NCBI GenBank assembly: GCA_028023455.1
Contig: JAQFVV010000002.1
Span: 31,937,725-32,001,724 of the forward strand
Source: Epiperipatus broadwayi
Lineage: Eukaryota > Onychophora > Udeonychophora > Euonychophora > Peripatidae
DNA: 64,000 nt
Reading direction: 5' to 3'
In this document: positions 10,935-23,275 of the stretch, piece by piece
Numbering within the stretch: position 1 is the stretch's first letter
Layout of the letters: every line of letters starts with the position of its first letter
Made by a program: the position numbers and the translations under genes
Notes under the pieces: model-generated
Database searches by the model: none
Told to the model about the DNA's origin: nothing
The model's input: only the letters and a program-made list of their open reading frames with translations

Positions 10935-11139
10935 ATGAAGCACCAATAAAGGGTTATATATATTTTCAAGTTTCTATCAATAAATATTTAACCTTTGTTT
11001 AATCATATTGCAACCATTCATCAGAAGTCAAGCCAAACTCTCTTATTTTGATGCATTTTAAAAGAACAACTTCAATTTTTTGAGTGAATCAGACATACGT
11101 TATAATTTAACTTCGTGTATACATTTTTAGATATGCTTA

Positions 11140-11470
11140 AACTAAAGCTGATATATAATTTTTCTTCTATTCCATTGCCCATCCCTGAAACATATGACCT
11201 AAGACAAGTGAAAAGAATAAATGATCTCGAAGATGGGAATTTCATGCTGAACCAAAACTCATTAGTTGGCCCAGATTCCTCAATCACTTACACAGATCTT
11301 CATGATTTGTTTAATGTTTATAGATGGCAGATTATTATCGTTTAATTTACAAGTCTCAAACTTTCGACATTAACAACTTTAGCACAAACCACTTTATGTA
11401 AATATTTTAATGATTATTACTAATCATTTATTAAACTAGATATTATCCCTAGTCTTAATGTATACTTTAA
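11140..11470 (-). repeat. Family C repeat with decayed hammerhead
   Basis: Minus strand 11222-11280 reads CCAA, CTAATGA (consensus CTGATGA), a stem-loop GTTTTGGTTCAGCAT, GAA, then TTCCCATC. The core G is mutated, so it is predicted inactive. The right part (11405-11455) has the shared TAATCATTTATTAAACTAGA module also seen at 48050 and 55210. Confidence 0.65.
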
Positions 11471-11645
11471 ATCTCAATTAATGAATAATAGGTCCATGTA
11501 TATATTTATTGACTTCAGATCAATCCTTCAAATTTATTTTCATTACCTAAAAATAACAGCCCAATGTAGGATCTGATTATCATCATTAAAGAGAATGTTT
11601 TTTTCAGCCTACTTTCAACATCTGCATTGGAAGTAATAAGGCATG

Positions 11646-13034
11646 CTATTTATTCCAGACATTATAATGTTGAGTTATAAATGAATACCCGATGGCACTA
11701 TCGCATTCAAATGCTAGACATTGTGGGTCTTTTTTTGTGGATGATGTCTTTTTGTGTGCAGAAAGAATAGAAGATATGGAAGTTATGCTGAGGACATGCG
11801 CAAGGGTGGGTAAAGATATGGGGATTAAATTTAGTGAAGAAAAATCAAATATAATGATGGTGAATACTGGGTAAAGAGAAGGCAAAGATTTCTTATTGGG
11901 GATATAAAGTTAAGTGTTATGAATAGATATAGTTATTTGGGAATCATCTTGAGTAATAAAAAAAATTGCTTAGATGAATGGGAGAAAAAATTGATAAATG
12001 AAACAAAGAAAAGAAAGAGATTGATAAAGAAATTAACAGTGTTTTCATATAATAAATATAATGTGGCTAGAATTGTATGGAAGGGAGTGGCAGTAGCAAG
12101 GTTAACATTCGGCAATGATGTGTTATGTGTTAGTAAAGGTGTATTGGATTACTTAGAAAAAGTACAAAGGGTAATAGGAAGACATGCATTAGATGCAGAG
12201 GTGTAGACAGCAAAGGAGGCAATTCGAGGAGAAATGGGATGGTCAAGTTTTTATTTGAGAGATGCAAAAAGCAAATTTAAAATGTTTGTTAGATTGCAGT
12301 TTATGGATAATAAAAGAATAGCCAAAATAGTATTTAATTGAGTTACAAGTAAAGGGAAGGCAACAAGATGGGTGAGAAAGGTAATGTGGTATGCAAAAGA
12401 TTTGGATAAAGGATTTATGTCAGTATACTTGTAAAAAAGGTGGGATGATTGTGTTTAGGAGGATTGTTGAGTATTATAATGGTAAGGAGTGGGATAGAAG
12501 AATAGATGCATTAATAAAGAATTGGAGTTGGAGAGATGGAGAACTAGTATGGAGAGTAAAACGAGTTTATATATATATATAGAAGTAAACTGAACATTGG
12601 TTGTGAGTTAATTTATGATAAGGAGCAACAAGGGAATATACATGTAAATGGAAAAATATGGGTGATTTAGTCTGCAAGTTATGTAAGGAAGGCATAGAAA
12701 ATATTAGGCATCTGTTACTTCAATGTAAATGCTTGGAAGCAGAAAGGATTCAAATAATGAAGTTATGGAAGATTAAATATGAACAAAGTGATTATACAGA
12801 AAGTGAGTTATTCGTTTTTATGCTAGGTTTGAGAAAAGATAAAGGGGATTTAGATATGAAAGTCATGGAGTTAACAAAGATTATGTTGTGGAAATGGGAT
12901 GGAGCAGAGTATGGGAAAACTTAGGGTGGACAATGGAAAGTGAAGATAAAGTGGCTAACAGATTTCTCTGGGCATAGCTGCTGAGAGATTCCTGATTCCG
13001 TTTAAGGAGAAGTCACAGTGCATCACATCACATC
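11646..13034 (+). mobile_element. LINE copy 2, same family as 6.8-7.9 kb
   Basis: Plus-strand copy ending in the CATCACATCACATCAC tail at about 13034. It aligns with the 6802-7920 copy through the thumb and zinc-knuckle regions and extends further 5' to include the catalytic motif. The 5' boundary is approximate and no clear TSD was found. Confidence 0.8.
11692..12924 (+). pseudogene. LINE reverse transcriptase, broken
   Basis: The first frame contains FFVDDVFLCAERIEDMEVML at about 11734-11790, equivalent to the F/YADD catalytic motif C plus following helix, then GIKFSEEKSNIM. A stop and frame change lead to YLGIILSNKKNCLDEWEKKL (from 11919) and GVAVARLTFGNDVLCVSKGV. Further stops come before CKLCKEGIENIRHLLLQCKC (from 12673). 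At least four inactivating changes; there is a deletion relative to copy 1 near 12600-12650. Gives the order motif C, thumb, CxxC..H..C tail. Clade uncertain. Confidence 0.8.
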
Positions 13035-15370
13035 ACTAATTTCTGACTTTTTGTTTTTGCCAATGAAAGCATTGGATTTAAACCTAGATATCTAGCAGGC
13101 ACTTTGACCCTTTTTTTTACTATCCAAGTTAATAACCTAAGGTTTTGAACCCAGGATAACTTGCTTATATCATTATATACGTCTAACAGTAGTCAATAAT
13201 CGTAAACTAGTCCAAGAATTTGATGTTGCATTATTATCCAGGGTCCACTGATTATGTAATTTTACAATAAATGGTTCTGGAATAGGATAAATAGAATAAT
13301 TATGCAAGCACATGTGTGTGCTTGTAATATCAGGATTGCTGCTTCTTTTAATCGCTCATGTTAAGAATTTGAACTACAATAAATTGTCTGATCTGACTTT
13401 TCATATACTAAAGATTTTTTAGCTGACCACTTAATTTATGCTACGAAAGATTAAAAAATTAAGATTACAGCTTGATTTGTCCTTTTTTTGTATAAATAGT
13501 CAAAAGCTTTTTATTTCTTATATACCATTTAATTTGTAATTTATTTATTCTTTATAAAATATGCTACCGATCAATCAATTATTTCCACTTTTCATTCTTT
13601 ATATAAACAAATGAAAAGATCCCACATACTTTCTACATAAAAAGCATTTGCGTGTAAAATCGGCTGCGTTCTCATTTTTTATTCTCATTTAATAATGATT
13701 AGCCATTATCAAGAGAACTAGATTATCTTAAATCTTATTTACCCACACTACTTGATTTGTTCTTTTTAATGTGAAAGTGTTTTCTTTTTTCCGCCTCTAA
13801 GGAATTAAGTAATCAATAATAGCTATTTTAGCATAAAGAACAGATGTTGAAAAGTTTTTGTGATATTACGACTATAAAAAAGACTCTTTCATGGCTTCTC
13901 CAACTCTTGCGTTAATCGCTTACCGAGAAAAGTGATCGACGGTAATCAAGATCCATTAGCAAATAATATCTTTCATTAAAAGAAAATTTAAAACAGATAA
14001 TTTTTGAATTTAAAAAAAATTACAAATGAAACCATTATTTTATTCTAAACTGTTAATAATGAGAATAGTAGTGTATTTCTGTCTGTGCATATATTGTCCG
14101 TCATATCAAAGGTACAAAATCAATGATAGATGCGCCCGGCATAGATTAATGCGTCACTACCGGTGCTCAAACTTTATAAAGCCATTTAGCTTTTTTTTTT
14201 TTTAATGATAGCTATTCATAATTTTGTATAGATTAGGGTTTAAATTCGCAGACATTTTTTAAGTATTAGTAATATTTAAACCGTTTTTAATTCATTTAAG
14301 CCTGCAACACCTTTAAGATACCTCCACCCCATCCCCTCCCGATGATGAAGGCCACATTTGATTATAACGATGCCGATTACAATTGTATTTATATCTTTCT
14401 ACTGTCCATAGCTACTCATTGAGTATCTTTAAAAAAGAATTCTAAGTATGCTTGTGACCTGAAAAAAATTCCAAAGTTCAATCGCTTTGAATTTATATCC
14501 CAGATCCTTATATTTAGTAGAAATATTTATATACTATCCCAATTTTTTTATTAACGATAACGATCAAGTGTTATATTTTGAACATCTATCACCTAGGTAA
14601 CCTATTTGCATTTAATATATTTATATGTTTAGAATTACTTAAAAGTTCCAATCAACCACTTAAGTATATTAATATTTAAACGGGATTCAAATATATATCT
14701 GGACTAGGAATGAATGGATAATCTCTAATTCAATAAATAATTATTAAAAATCAATAATAAATTTATCTGCAGTGGATAGTTTCAAAAATGGGAATATATG
14801 AAGTTTGACATATGTAAATCAAACTTTAATGTAAAAAATTGAAATTGCACTCTTAAAGTAAGTATATACCCTCTAATGACAATATTCAATTCTATATGCA
14901 ATAAGGATGTGATTTCCAATACATTGTTATGTAAAAGATTATTATGAACAAGGACCAAGAATTGTCTACTATTATATATAACTGAGATATATATGGCAAA
15001 TTAAATTAAAAAATATCAACTTATTTAAATTAATTGGCAATGTGTATCGAGTGATATAATAATTTTCCTCTAGCAAAAGTCATTCGTGATAATCCTCTAT
15101 ATAACAATGTGGAGAATATTTAGAATCAGCCTTGCTTAACGCATATATTATCAAACCTTGTCGCTAGAGGGCAAATCAATTACTTCCAGTAACAGTCTCT
15201 TTAAGAATGTAATTCTAGATGTTATATATATTCAATATTCTACCTTTTTTTTTTTTTTATAAGTGTATGTGTAATATTTTTAAATTAATAACAATACAAA
15301 TAAATAATGTATAACTTATACAGATGTTTTTCAGACAAATAGGAAACTATTAGAAAAAGTGAATAAAGTT
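13035..15370. other. Long AT-rich spacer
   Basis: No gene or named repeat recognised in about 2.3 kb. A minor inverted repeat AAGCACATGTGTGTGCTT is at 13305-13322 and a poly-T run at 14190-14203. Confidence 0.5.
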
Positions 15371-15376
15371 ATAAGG

Positions 15377-15470
15377 GGGTCCCTGGTTTGATGGAAGATA
15401 CATTTGCCTGACAGTGACATGACCTATGGTTCAAAATAGATTGCCACTAAAAAAAAAATTTCAGATAACT
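15377..15470 (+). mobile_element. tRNA-derived SINE-like unit
   Basis: A box A-like TGGTTTGATGGAAGATAC, an anticodon-arm-like segment TTTGCCTGACAGTGACA, then a box B-like GGTTCAAAAT, followed by an A10 run (about 15450-15459). The order and spacing of the pol III boxes and the A-tail suggest a tRNA-derived SINE; the tRNA fold is poor, so not a functional tRNA. Confidence 0.5.
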
Positions 15471-15770
15471 GAGGATTTCTAAACCAAGCCTAGTTTTAAG
15501 CTATAACAAGGTTAGTAAGCCATCCAGTGCATGTACTTCAAATAGGTATCTGTGTATGTTTAAGTACAATTTCAGGCAATTCGGCTTGGTCAGATAACTG
15601 TCAGCACAATTGTACTACGATGCAGTCATCATTAAAGATGCCATTTATAATGAGAGTTACTTCCACAGATAATTTTTATAGCAAATTTATACGCTAGTTA
15701 AATCAAAAATATTAAAACCTGTTTATAAACTGTTTGAAACAAACAACTGAAATAATGAAATATATATATA

Positions 15771-16165
15771 TTCTCCATCTATCCCTTCCTCTCTTCTTCT
15801 GTTCCTCTCTTCTTCTCTATCTCTCCCTTCTCTCTTTTCCTCTCTCTTTTTTCCTCTCTCTCCCTTCTTTTTTTCTTCTTTTCATTGTTCCTTCTCCATT
15901 CCTCTTTTTTCCTCTCTTCCTCACTCCCTTCTTTCTCTCCCTTCCTCTTTTTACATCTCTCTCCCTTCCTCTCTTTTTTCCATCTCCCTCGTCTTTTTCT
16001 CTTCATTGTTCTTTCTCTAACCCTCTCCCTTCCTCTCTTCCTATCTTCCTCTCTCTTTCTCCATCTTTCTTCCTTCCTTTCTTTCTACTCTCTCTGTCTT
16101 CCTTTCTCTTCTCCATCTTTCTCTCTCTCTCTTCCTTTCTCTTCTCCATCTTTCTCTCTCTAAAT
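15771..16165 (+). repeat. Long pyrimidine (CT-rich) tract
   Basis: About 400 bp almost purely C and T on the plus strand (CTCTCTT, CCTTCCT and TTTCTC blocks), with few purines. Such homopyrimidine tracts can form triplex (H-) DNA. ORFs across it are composition artefacts. A smaller tract lies at 25885-26060. Confidence 0.95.
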
Positions 16166-16799
16166 CTCTGTCATGCATGGTTGGCAGAATACTGTCATCA
16201 TCTGGTACTCAAAAAGGTTGGATAATTCAATAATTTTATTTTGCTCTCTTTTTTATTGTTTTCTCTTTATTTTTTTATTTTTCCTAGTTCGTTGACATTC
16301 TTTTTTTTTTTTTTTGTACTTAATAAAAGTAACAGTTTTTTAAAAATTCAGAATAGATTTATTCAAATTCAAAATTATATATAAAGATAAATTTAGCTGA
16401 GTTCATTATATGCTAACATGTGTGTATATATATAGACACACAGCAATGCTAGAATATAAACATATCAAATATGTTCGCGCACACACACACATTTAAAATA
16501 TGTACAAGCACATGCACTTAAAAATAATAGATTGAAATGTGTATATAAATTTTAGGTACTTGTGTATAATTCAACCGATGACGTTTTTGACTTACCAAAT
16601 TCCCTTCCGGTAGACATCGACGTTTGTTGCATGACAACGTTGTCATGGTAACCAAGTGACTGGCGTGATTAATCCATCAGAGAGTCAATTTTTTTTTTTT
16701 TTCACCCGCGAGATTTAAAATTTAAAATTCGTAGAGAGGTTTGGGAATTTTTTTGATTTTTCTGTCTATTGCGATTTTGCTATCCACGGCATCACAGTT

Positions 16800-17335
16800 A
16801 CTTTTTTGAGCTGTTAATTTCGGGTAAAGTGTTTTATTTATCTGTTTATTTTAAATTTACAAAAATTTTTTGTTAATATTTCTACAATTATCAAACTTAC
16901 ATTGAATTATTCTCCGGTAAAGTGTTTTTTATTTATCTGTTTATTTTAAATTTACAAAAATTTTTAGTTAATATTTCTACAATTCTGAAACTTACGTTTA
17001 ATGTGTAAATAATTTATTCTCCGTGTTTTTTATTTATCTGTTTATTTTAAATTTACAAAAATTTTTAGTTAATATTTCTACAATTCTGAAACTTACGTTT
17101 AATGTGTAAATAATTTATTCTCCGGTAAAGTGTTTTGTGTTTTTTATTTCTCTGTTTATTTTAAATTTACAAAAATTTTTAGTTAATATTTCTACAATTC
17201 TGAAACTTACGTTTAATGTGTAAATAATTTATTCTCCGTGTTTTTTATTTATCTGTTTATTTTAAATTTACAAAAATTTTTAGTTAATATTTCTACAATT
17301 CTGAAACTTACGTTTAATGTGTAAATAATTTTCAA
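16800..17335. repeat. Internal minisatellite, unit about 100-110 bp
   Basis: Five successive units each contain TTTATCTGTTTATTTTAAAT, TTTACAAAAATTTTTAGTTA and ATATTTCTACAATTCTGAAA, then ACTTACGTTTAATGTGTAAA. The first unit is divergent and the later ones are almost identical, so recent homogenisation or slippage is likely. Confidence 0.85.
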
Positions 17336-18180
17336 TAATTTTTTAAAACAAATTTGGAATATACATTACCAAATGTGATAACAAGGATGCCATTAATGCC
17401 AGATTCGCATTAATTCGGGTAAAGTGTTTTATTTATTTTAAATTTACAAAAACTTTTGTTAATATTTCTACATTACATTTTTAATGTGTAAATAATTTGA
17501 AATAATTTTTTAAATCAATTTTGTGCAATATGCAGTACGTTTTAAAAATTACCAAATGCATATAAAAGTGTGGCGTTTTCTGGACGCCATTAATACCAGA
17601 TTTGCATTAGATCGCGTCTTTTTTATTTAGGTATTTATTTAAAATTTACAAAAAGTTTTTGTTAATATTTCTACAATTCTCAAAGTTATTTACAAAAAAT
17701 ATTTGTTAATATTTCTACAATTCTCAAACTTACATTGAATTACGTTTAATGTGTAAATAATTTTCAATAATTTTTTAAAACAAATTTGGGAATATACATT
17801 ACCAAATGCATATGTGATAACATGGACGCCATTAATGCCAAATTCGCATTAATTCGGGTAAAGTGTTTTATTTGTTTATTTTAAATTTACAAAAACTTTT
17901 TGTTAATATTTCTACATTACGTTTTTAATGTGTAAATAATTTGAAATAATCTTTTAAATCAATTTTGCAATATGCAGTACGTTTTTAAAATTACCAAATG
18001 CATGTAAAAGTGCGGCGCCATTAATACCAGATTTGCATTAGATCGCGTCTTTTTTATTTAGGTGTTTATTTAAAATTTACAAAAAGTTTTTGTTAATATT
18101 TCTACAATTCTCAAACTTATTTACCAAAAATATTTGTTAATATTTCTACAATTCTCAAACTTACATTGAATTACGTTTTA
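17336..18180. repeat. Two-copy internal tandem repeat, about 430-bp period
   Basis: The block starting TTCAATAATTTTTTAAAACA at about 17331 recurs at about 17763. Each copy contains GCCATTAATGCCA, TTCGCATTAATTCGGGTAAA, CAATATGCAGTACGTTTT and TTTGCATTAGATCGCGTC. It shares the TTTACAAAAA / TTAATATTTCTACA core with the minisatellite to its left. Confidence 0.85.
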
Positions 18181-18434
18181 ATTTTATTTTTAATTTCTGA
18201 ATTATATCATATAGCTATGAGAGTAATACAATGTCTGATATACATGTACGCCGGGCCTGCGGCCCGACAAAAACATCTGGAGGCCCCCCCGCCAATTCCA
18301 GCACTACGCACTGCTGTATTTTAAAATTGAGACTAATATTTTGATGCATGCATGTACATTTTTTTTTTTTTTAGTATTTGCCGGACCTGCGTCAGATATT
18401 TTTCATTTTTGAATATTTTTTAGCATGTGACCTG

Positions 18435-18630
18435 GATAATTCAACCGATGACGTATTACCCTGAAGGCATATCACTCTAATCTTGCGATTTTTAACGTAC
18501 CGTGTTCACGTGATCTGCGGACACATTTTAGCGATTACATGTGTCCGCAGATCACTTGGAGACGTTATCTTAAAAATCACAAGATTAGAGTGATATGCCT
18601 TCAGGGTAATACGTCATCGGTTGAATTATA
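18435..18630. repeat. Hairpin embedded in the right end of the transposon
   Basis: GATAATTCAACCGATGACGT at 18434 begins an arm of about 85 bp that is mirrored up to 18630. The outer part is the element's own terminal sequence, so the right end exists as an inverted duplicate. Inner blocks include ATCACTCTAATCTTGCGATT and GATCTGCGGACACAT, mirrored as GTGTCCGCAGATCAC. Confidence 0.9.
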
Positions 18631-18641
18631 CACAAGTACCA

Positions 18642-18940
18642 AATTTTATTTTAATAACTTTAAAAAAGAAATTATTCACATAATTATCAAGAAATGGCAC
18701 ACATGTATGTTTTAAATCAAAAATCTAATTTTATTTTAAACAATTTAATTTGTTTAAAAGAACTAAGACTTTAAAATTGTTCTTTCTAACAATTTTTAAA
18801 GTTTCAGACAGAGAAGCTGTCTCATTTTATTCATTTTAGGATACGGTTGATTTTAGATAATAGGTTTACATGAAAACAAAAATAAAAACAATAAAATTAT
18901 TTGTAAGTTCTTATATTTTAGATTCAAAATACACATTTAT
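18642..18940. other. AT-rich spacer
   Basis: No gene or named repeat recognised. Confidence 0.5.
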
Positions 18941-18941
18941 G

Positions 18942-19045
18942 TCAAGCGTTGGTGGTCAAGAGGTCAGCACAGTTGCCTTACAAGCAGTTGTCCCGGGTTA
19001 GCGGGTTCGCTTCCTGGCCGTTGCTATGACACATGAAAAAAAATA
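18942..19045 (+). mobile_element. tRNA-Val(TAC)-like SINE, copy 1
   Basis: GCGTTGGTGGTCAAGAGGTC supplies a box A-like D arm, TTGCCTTACAAGCAG an anticodon arm with loop CTTACAA (anticodon TAC), and GGGTTCGCTTCC a box B-like T arm, ending in an A-rich tail (19037 on). An insertion GGGTTAGC sits before box B and the acceptor stem pairs poorly. Related units: 41528-41620, 41700-41805 (inverted) and 55665-55760. Confidence 0.65.
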
Positions 19046-19500
19046 CACGTTTATTCACCCTTCATATGAATTATACTAAGTTACATATCAAATATAGTGT
19101 TTCTATTAAGACTACATCGCATATATATAGAATTCTTATCAATCAAAAAATATACTATAATTTACAATGAATCCAACATTATGATCAATAGCATATAATA
19201 AATAAATAAAAACATGTTAATTTACTTTAAAAGGAACCTTAAGTGGCATAAATAATATCAAATTAACATAATCCTCCTTTTACGGCCATCCATCAGAATC
19301 AACATCTTTGATTGCACGAAAATCAATTTACATAATTTACAAGAATATAAATAACTTCTTATAGCAAAACTTTTTAAACCAATGGTGTTAAAACATTACA
19401 TATAACAATTTTGAGTCCTTCTTCTACCGTTCTGATGTGCTTCAATTTCCTTGATTTATATATATTACTTTAACAAAATATTCCCATCTTAAAAGCATTA

Positions 19501-19992
19501 TCATGCAGTCAGGTTGATCTTGTTCAGAAAGTCTATAAATCTTGGTTCTAATTTTAATTGCTTAGTCAATCTAGAGACCCTTAAGATCCCAATGGGTAGA
19601 ATGTTATCTATTTTCATCTTATTTGGATTTATAAGTTCATATGTATTCCAATAGTTTATCTTGCTATTAAACCTAGTTGCAGTATTCCTGACCTGAAGAT
19701 TTTCCAAAACCCAAGACACTTGTTTGTGTATCCATAGCTTCCCACTTTTGGGTGGGTGCCAATCCATTGGAATAATTTTTTCTGAATGAATTGGACTCTC
19801 CATGTCAGGATTATTGATAAACAATTTTACCAGGATATTATGAATGCATTGTATATAGGTCTTAATTGCATGTAGACCTAAGCCATTTAATTGTCTTGGA
19901 CTCTGCAGGAGCCTTAGGCTGATGACAGGGGCCTTTCTCCCCCACCAACATAACTTCCTACATTGAGTTTCGACTTTCTTATATTTTGTCAT
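19501..19992 (-). pseudogene. L1/Tx1-like LINE ORF2 C-terminal fragment
   Basis: An open 163-codon minus-strand frame. Near its start it reads CRKLCWWGRKAPVISLRLLQ, then SPRQLNGLGLHAIKTYIQCI. The pattern 'FxW....P.I....L..P...GGLGL.DI..Y..A' is the conserved segment after the RT domain in L1/Tx1-clade ORF2 proteins. About 160 residues out of a usual 1000 or more; the upstream catalytic domain is absent. A different clade from the RTE and CATCA-tailed LINEs here. Confidence 0.6.
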
Positions 19993-20329
19993 ATACTACA
20001 GATTTTTTATTTAAAATTATAAATAATTTGTAGTTTGTTGTTTTTGTTTTTTTAAAAAAAGCTAGATTTCCTGAATCTCCACTTCTATTAAAACTTGTGT
20101 GATCCTCAACCGAAATTTATAGAAGGAATGATTTCTTTGTAGAAATCAATCAACCAAATCATGTACTATGTTTAATTTTATTATTAAAGTTTCATGAATA
20201 TAATTAACTACAATCAAAAGTGGGATCAGAGTGGACTTGCTGGCTCACATGAGCCTATTGTTAAATTTTTCAAAAATTTGTGTTTCCAGTGTTGGAAATT
20301 TGATTCTGTGGTTCATTTGGACTAGAACT

Positions 20330-21015
20330 TCTGTGACATAATCATCCAGCGATAATTATTCTAACTCTGTGAATATATTTTCATTGGTTGGAAAGTATCA
20401 CTTTAGGTTTAAAATTTTTTTAAAGATTAATAACCTTTACAATTAAAAAATGAGTTTTTGAATTCAAGTTATATGTACACTTTCCAACCGGCTTCAACCG
20501 AGATAAGATGCACAGAGCACAATGATGTGAAATGCAAAATGAAGAAGGCTTGTTTTATCACAGATGATCATAAATGAATCAGCGAAGAGACACCTGTTTT
20601 ACTATCTCTAAAAAGTGGGTCATTTAAACATTACTGAATAAATCTGCATACATTACTGTGGTATTCACTAACTACTAGTGAAAAGAGCTATGAACATGGA
20701 AACATAGAATTCCCGAAAGTGCTTAGCTTATCAATTGTTATGTATAGCTTCATTAATTGTGTATAAAATGCAAGCTTAGTATTATGAATACAATATAAAT
20801 AAAAGATTTGAATTAAATAAACAGAACATTGAAAATTGCTTTTGTTTATTAATATTTTTATCCATAAAATCTTTCATTTATATAGTATCCATCATAATTT
20901 TTTTAAATTAACTTGAATTCAAAAATTCATTTTTTTAAATATAAAGTTTGTTAATCTTTAAAAATCTAACAAACCTAAAGTGTTAGAATAATTATTGCCG
21001 AATGATTACATCACA
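20330..21015. repeat. Element R4 with about 140-bp inverted repeats
   Basis: The left arm (20330-20472: GTGACATAATCATCCAGCGA ... TTTTTGAATTCAAGTT) is mirrored at about 20910-21015 (AACTTGAATTCAAAAATTC ... GAATGATTACATCACAG). The interior of about 430 bp has no ORF. It could be a MITE-like or foldback element. The TSD was not resolved. Confidence 0.65.
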
Positions 21016-21389
21016 GTATCTCTAATCCCAAAGTCCCTAATTCAGTATAAAAGCTTTTTTTAAAAAAAATCATTGTTCAACTTTGAAACCATACCTAGAA
21101 AACAAAAAAAAAAGAAAATGAATGATGTATGGCAGATGCTATCATAATTTTGTTTTATTATATAGTATATTAACCTTTTCTCTATACTCTTCAAAGATGC
21201 TTGTATGCAGCTTTAACTCATTGTCAAACCACAATTTTTATGTTATTTTGTCAAGAAAAATATACCGTATGATGCTACCCCCTTTATAATAATTTTACAA
21301 CTAATAAATCAATAATATGTAAACTTAAAGTTATAACAATGATATAAGGCCTGCCTTCCAAGGTGCTGATTGATTATTTATCATTCTGT

Positions 21390-21870
21390 ACACAAGGGAG
21401 CACTTGACAACAATTTTGACAGATCTAAGTTCTTTGTTTTGGTTTTCAAAATGAAAATGTGTGTTTTAAAGTATTTTTTTAAATATTTATTATTATTTTC
21501 ATAAAATATGTGTAAAAATATAATTGTTTTAGAAGAATAGTTCAGATTTTAGTAAAAATTATTTAATTTTACACAAAGATAAATTGAGAAAGAAATCAAT
21601 GACATAAATGGCATTTTGTAATAGATTGAGAAAAGTACATTTTATATTGATGGCTATAGATTATTTTTATCAATTATAAATAGACATTTATTTTTGAAAA
21701 AACTTTTGTTTACTTTAATAATCTGACAAATTGTTAATTTGCTTTTTAGAAACTAAACTAAAACAAGTATAATTTTAAAAGACAAATATAGTTTTAATGC
21801 TGATTCTGTAATTAACCAATCAAAAGTTTAGAACTTTAATTCACTCAGCCAATAGAAATTTTGAACAATT
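21390..21870 (+). repeat. Dispersed repeat R3, copy 2
   Basis: Direct-orientation partner of 9290-9800 (AAATTGAGAAAGAAATCAAT, CCAATCAAAAGTTTAGA). Interspersed indels. No coding content. Confidence 0.65.
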
Positions 21871-22484
21871 AATAAATTTGTTCTACAATTAATGAGTTAA
21901 ATATTTACATATCTCATTTATATTTTCATATTTATATTTTGTGCAAAAATATTTTATATATAACAATGTTATTAATTATTATTATAAAAGTGTTATATAT
22001 GTTTCATTATTAAATTTTTTTATTAATTTTTTCAAAATTACAGTAAATGTTGCAGTATTATTACATTTAAATAAAAGTATGTAGGGCAGCGTTGCTTTCT
22101 TAAAATACAATACCTTCTTTTTTTAAAAAAAGCAAGATCATTGATAAAATTTTCTAGCTCCCTACTACCTACAACATGAAGGAGGAAAACTTGCTTGGAA
22201 ATGTATTTTTTTGGAATTTTGCAGTCATAACCTAAAGAAAAATATATATTTGTTCTGCATTTTATTTTCTGATTTCATTACATAAATTTAAATCCAACTC
22301 TGATTTTAATTAATTTTTATTATATTTTAAAATTCACTACATTTAATGTAAAACAATGATTTGTCAAAGTTAAAAATGGGCAAATAAAGTAGTGGAAAAT
22401 TAATGGTTTAAAGCTTTTAAATTCAGTAAAATTCCTTTTAGAATTTTAACCCTCTCAACTTGTGCAATTTTTGATATTTTTATT

Positions 22485-23275
22485 TGTCTCACACATCAAT
22501 GTAAAATATATGATAAAATGATTATTATTTATCTAAAAATAATAAATTTGACTTCATTTGATAGATATTTTTGTTTACTACTGAAATAAATTTTAAAAGT
22601 TCACATTTTGTTTCTGTAAATATTAAAAAAATGAGATCATAAACAAAACAAAGAGTTTAGATGTCATCATTTCTAGAAAGATTATTTTTAGCTTATAAAA
22701 TCAACAAAATATGTCTTAATTCTTACTATTTTTAAACATCACAAATATTTATTTATTTCTCTTATATCTAATGAATTATGCTTTAAAGTTTAAAATTTTT
22801 GAATATTTATTGCAAAATTGCAATATTTTCATACTCATAAGTATAAATAGATTGCTTATGTAGAAACTAAGCTTGTAAATTGCTTCAAGCCATGCTTACA
22901 TTCACTGCTAATATAATGTTATATTTTGAAAATAAAGTATTTCAAGTCAAAATAATTTATTAATAATTTATATTTCTTGATATCTAATAAATATAGTGTA
23001 AATTATTATTTAAAAAATATCTAAAACCATAATAAATTTGCAAATAAACATGTTTTTGGTCATTGGAACTAAATTCTTTAAACAATGTCATAAAATGCCA
23101 AACATTTTATAGCCTTCATGTCTCTTGTAAGAGCAGGAATTTTGAATTTCCCACCTTCTGCCGTAAAATTTTTAGTGAAAATTTAATATAATAAAATATA
23201 CTGTTTTACACGCATTTTAACTATAATACTTTTGAAAAAATACACCAGGGAGTGAATTGGTCAAAAGTCGAATTT
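22485..23275 (+). repeat. Dispersed repeat R2, copy 2
   Basis: Inverted partner of 5045-5870. Shared blocks: AAATTTGACTTCATTTGATA, ATATTTATTTATTTCTCTTA, TATTTCTTGATATCTAATAA and AAAATATACTGTTTTACA. The right edge is near GAATTGGTCAAAA (23262-23274). Confidence 0.7.

Larger units (their letters stand above)
16555..18640. mobile_element. Non-autonomous DNA transposon, 2.09 kb, 30-bp TIRs, 8-bp TSD
   Basis: The left end GGTACTTGTGTATAATTCAA and 10 further bases (to GATGACGT) are repeated inverted at 18611-18640. The exact 8-bp duplication AAATTTTA flanks both ends (16547-16554 and 18641-18648). No transposase is present; the interior is tandem repeats plus a long hairpin near the right end. An 8-bp TSD is compatible with hAT, P, Merlin or Zisupton-type transposases, but the GGTACTTG end is not one I can assign. 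It shares end character with the element at 24345-25495. Confidence 0.9.

Noticed and set aside
15734-16225. 163-codon ORF and overlapping ORFs in other frames
   Set aside because: They lie across a pyrimidine tract; all frames stay open because CT-only codons include no stops.
18942-19030. Functional tRNA-Val gene
   Set aside because: Anticodon arm is good but the acceptor stem pairs poorly, there is an insertion before box B, and several diverged copies with A-tails exist.
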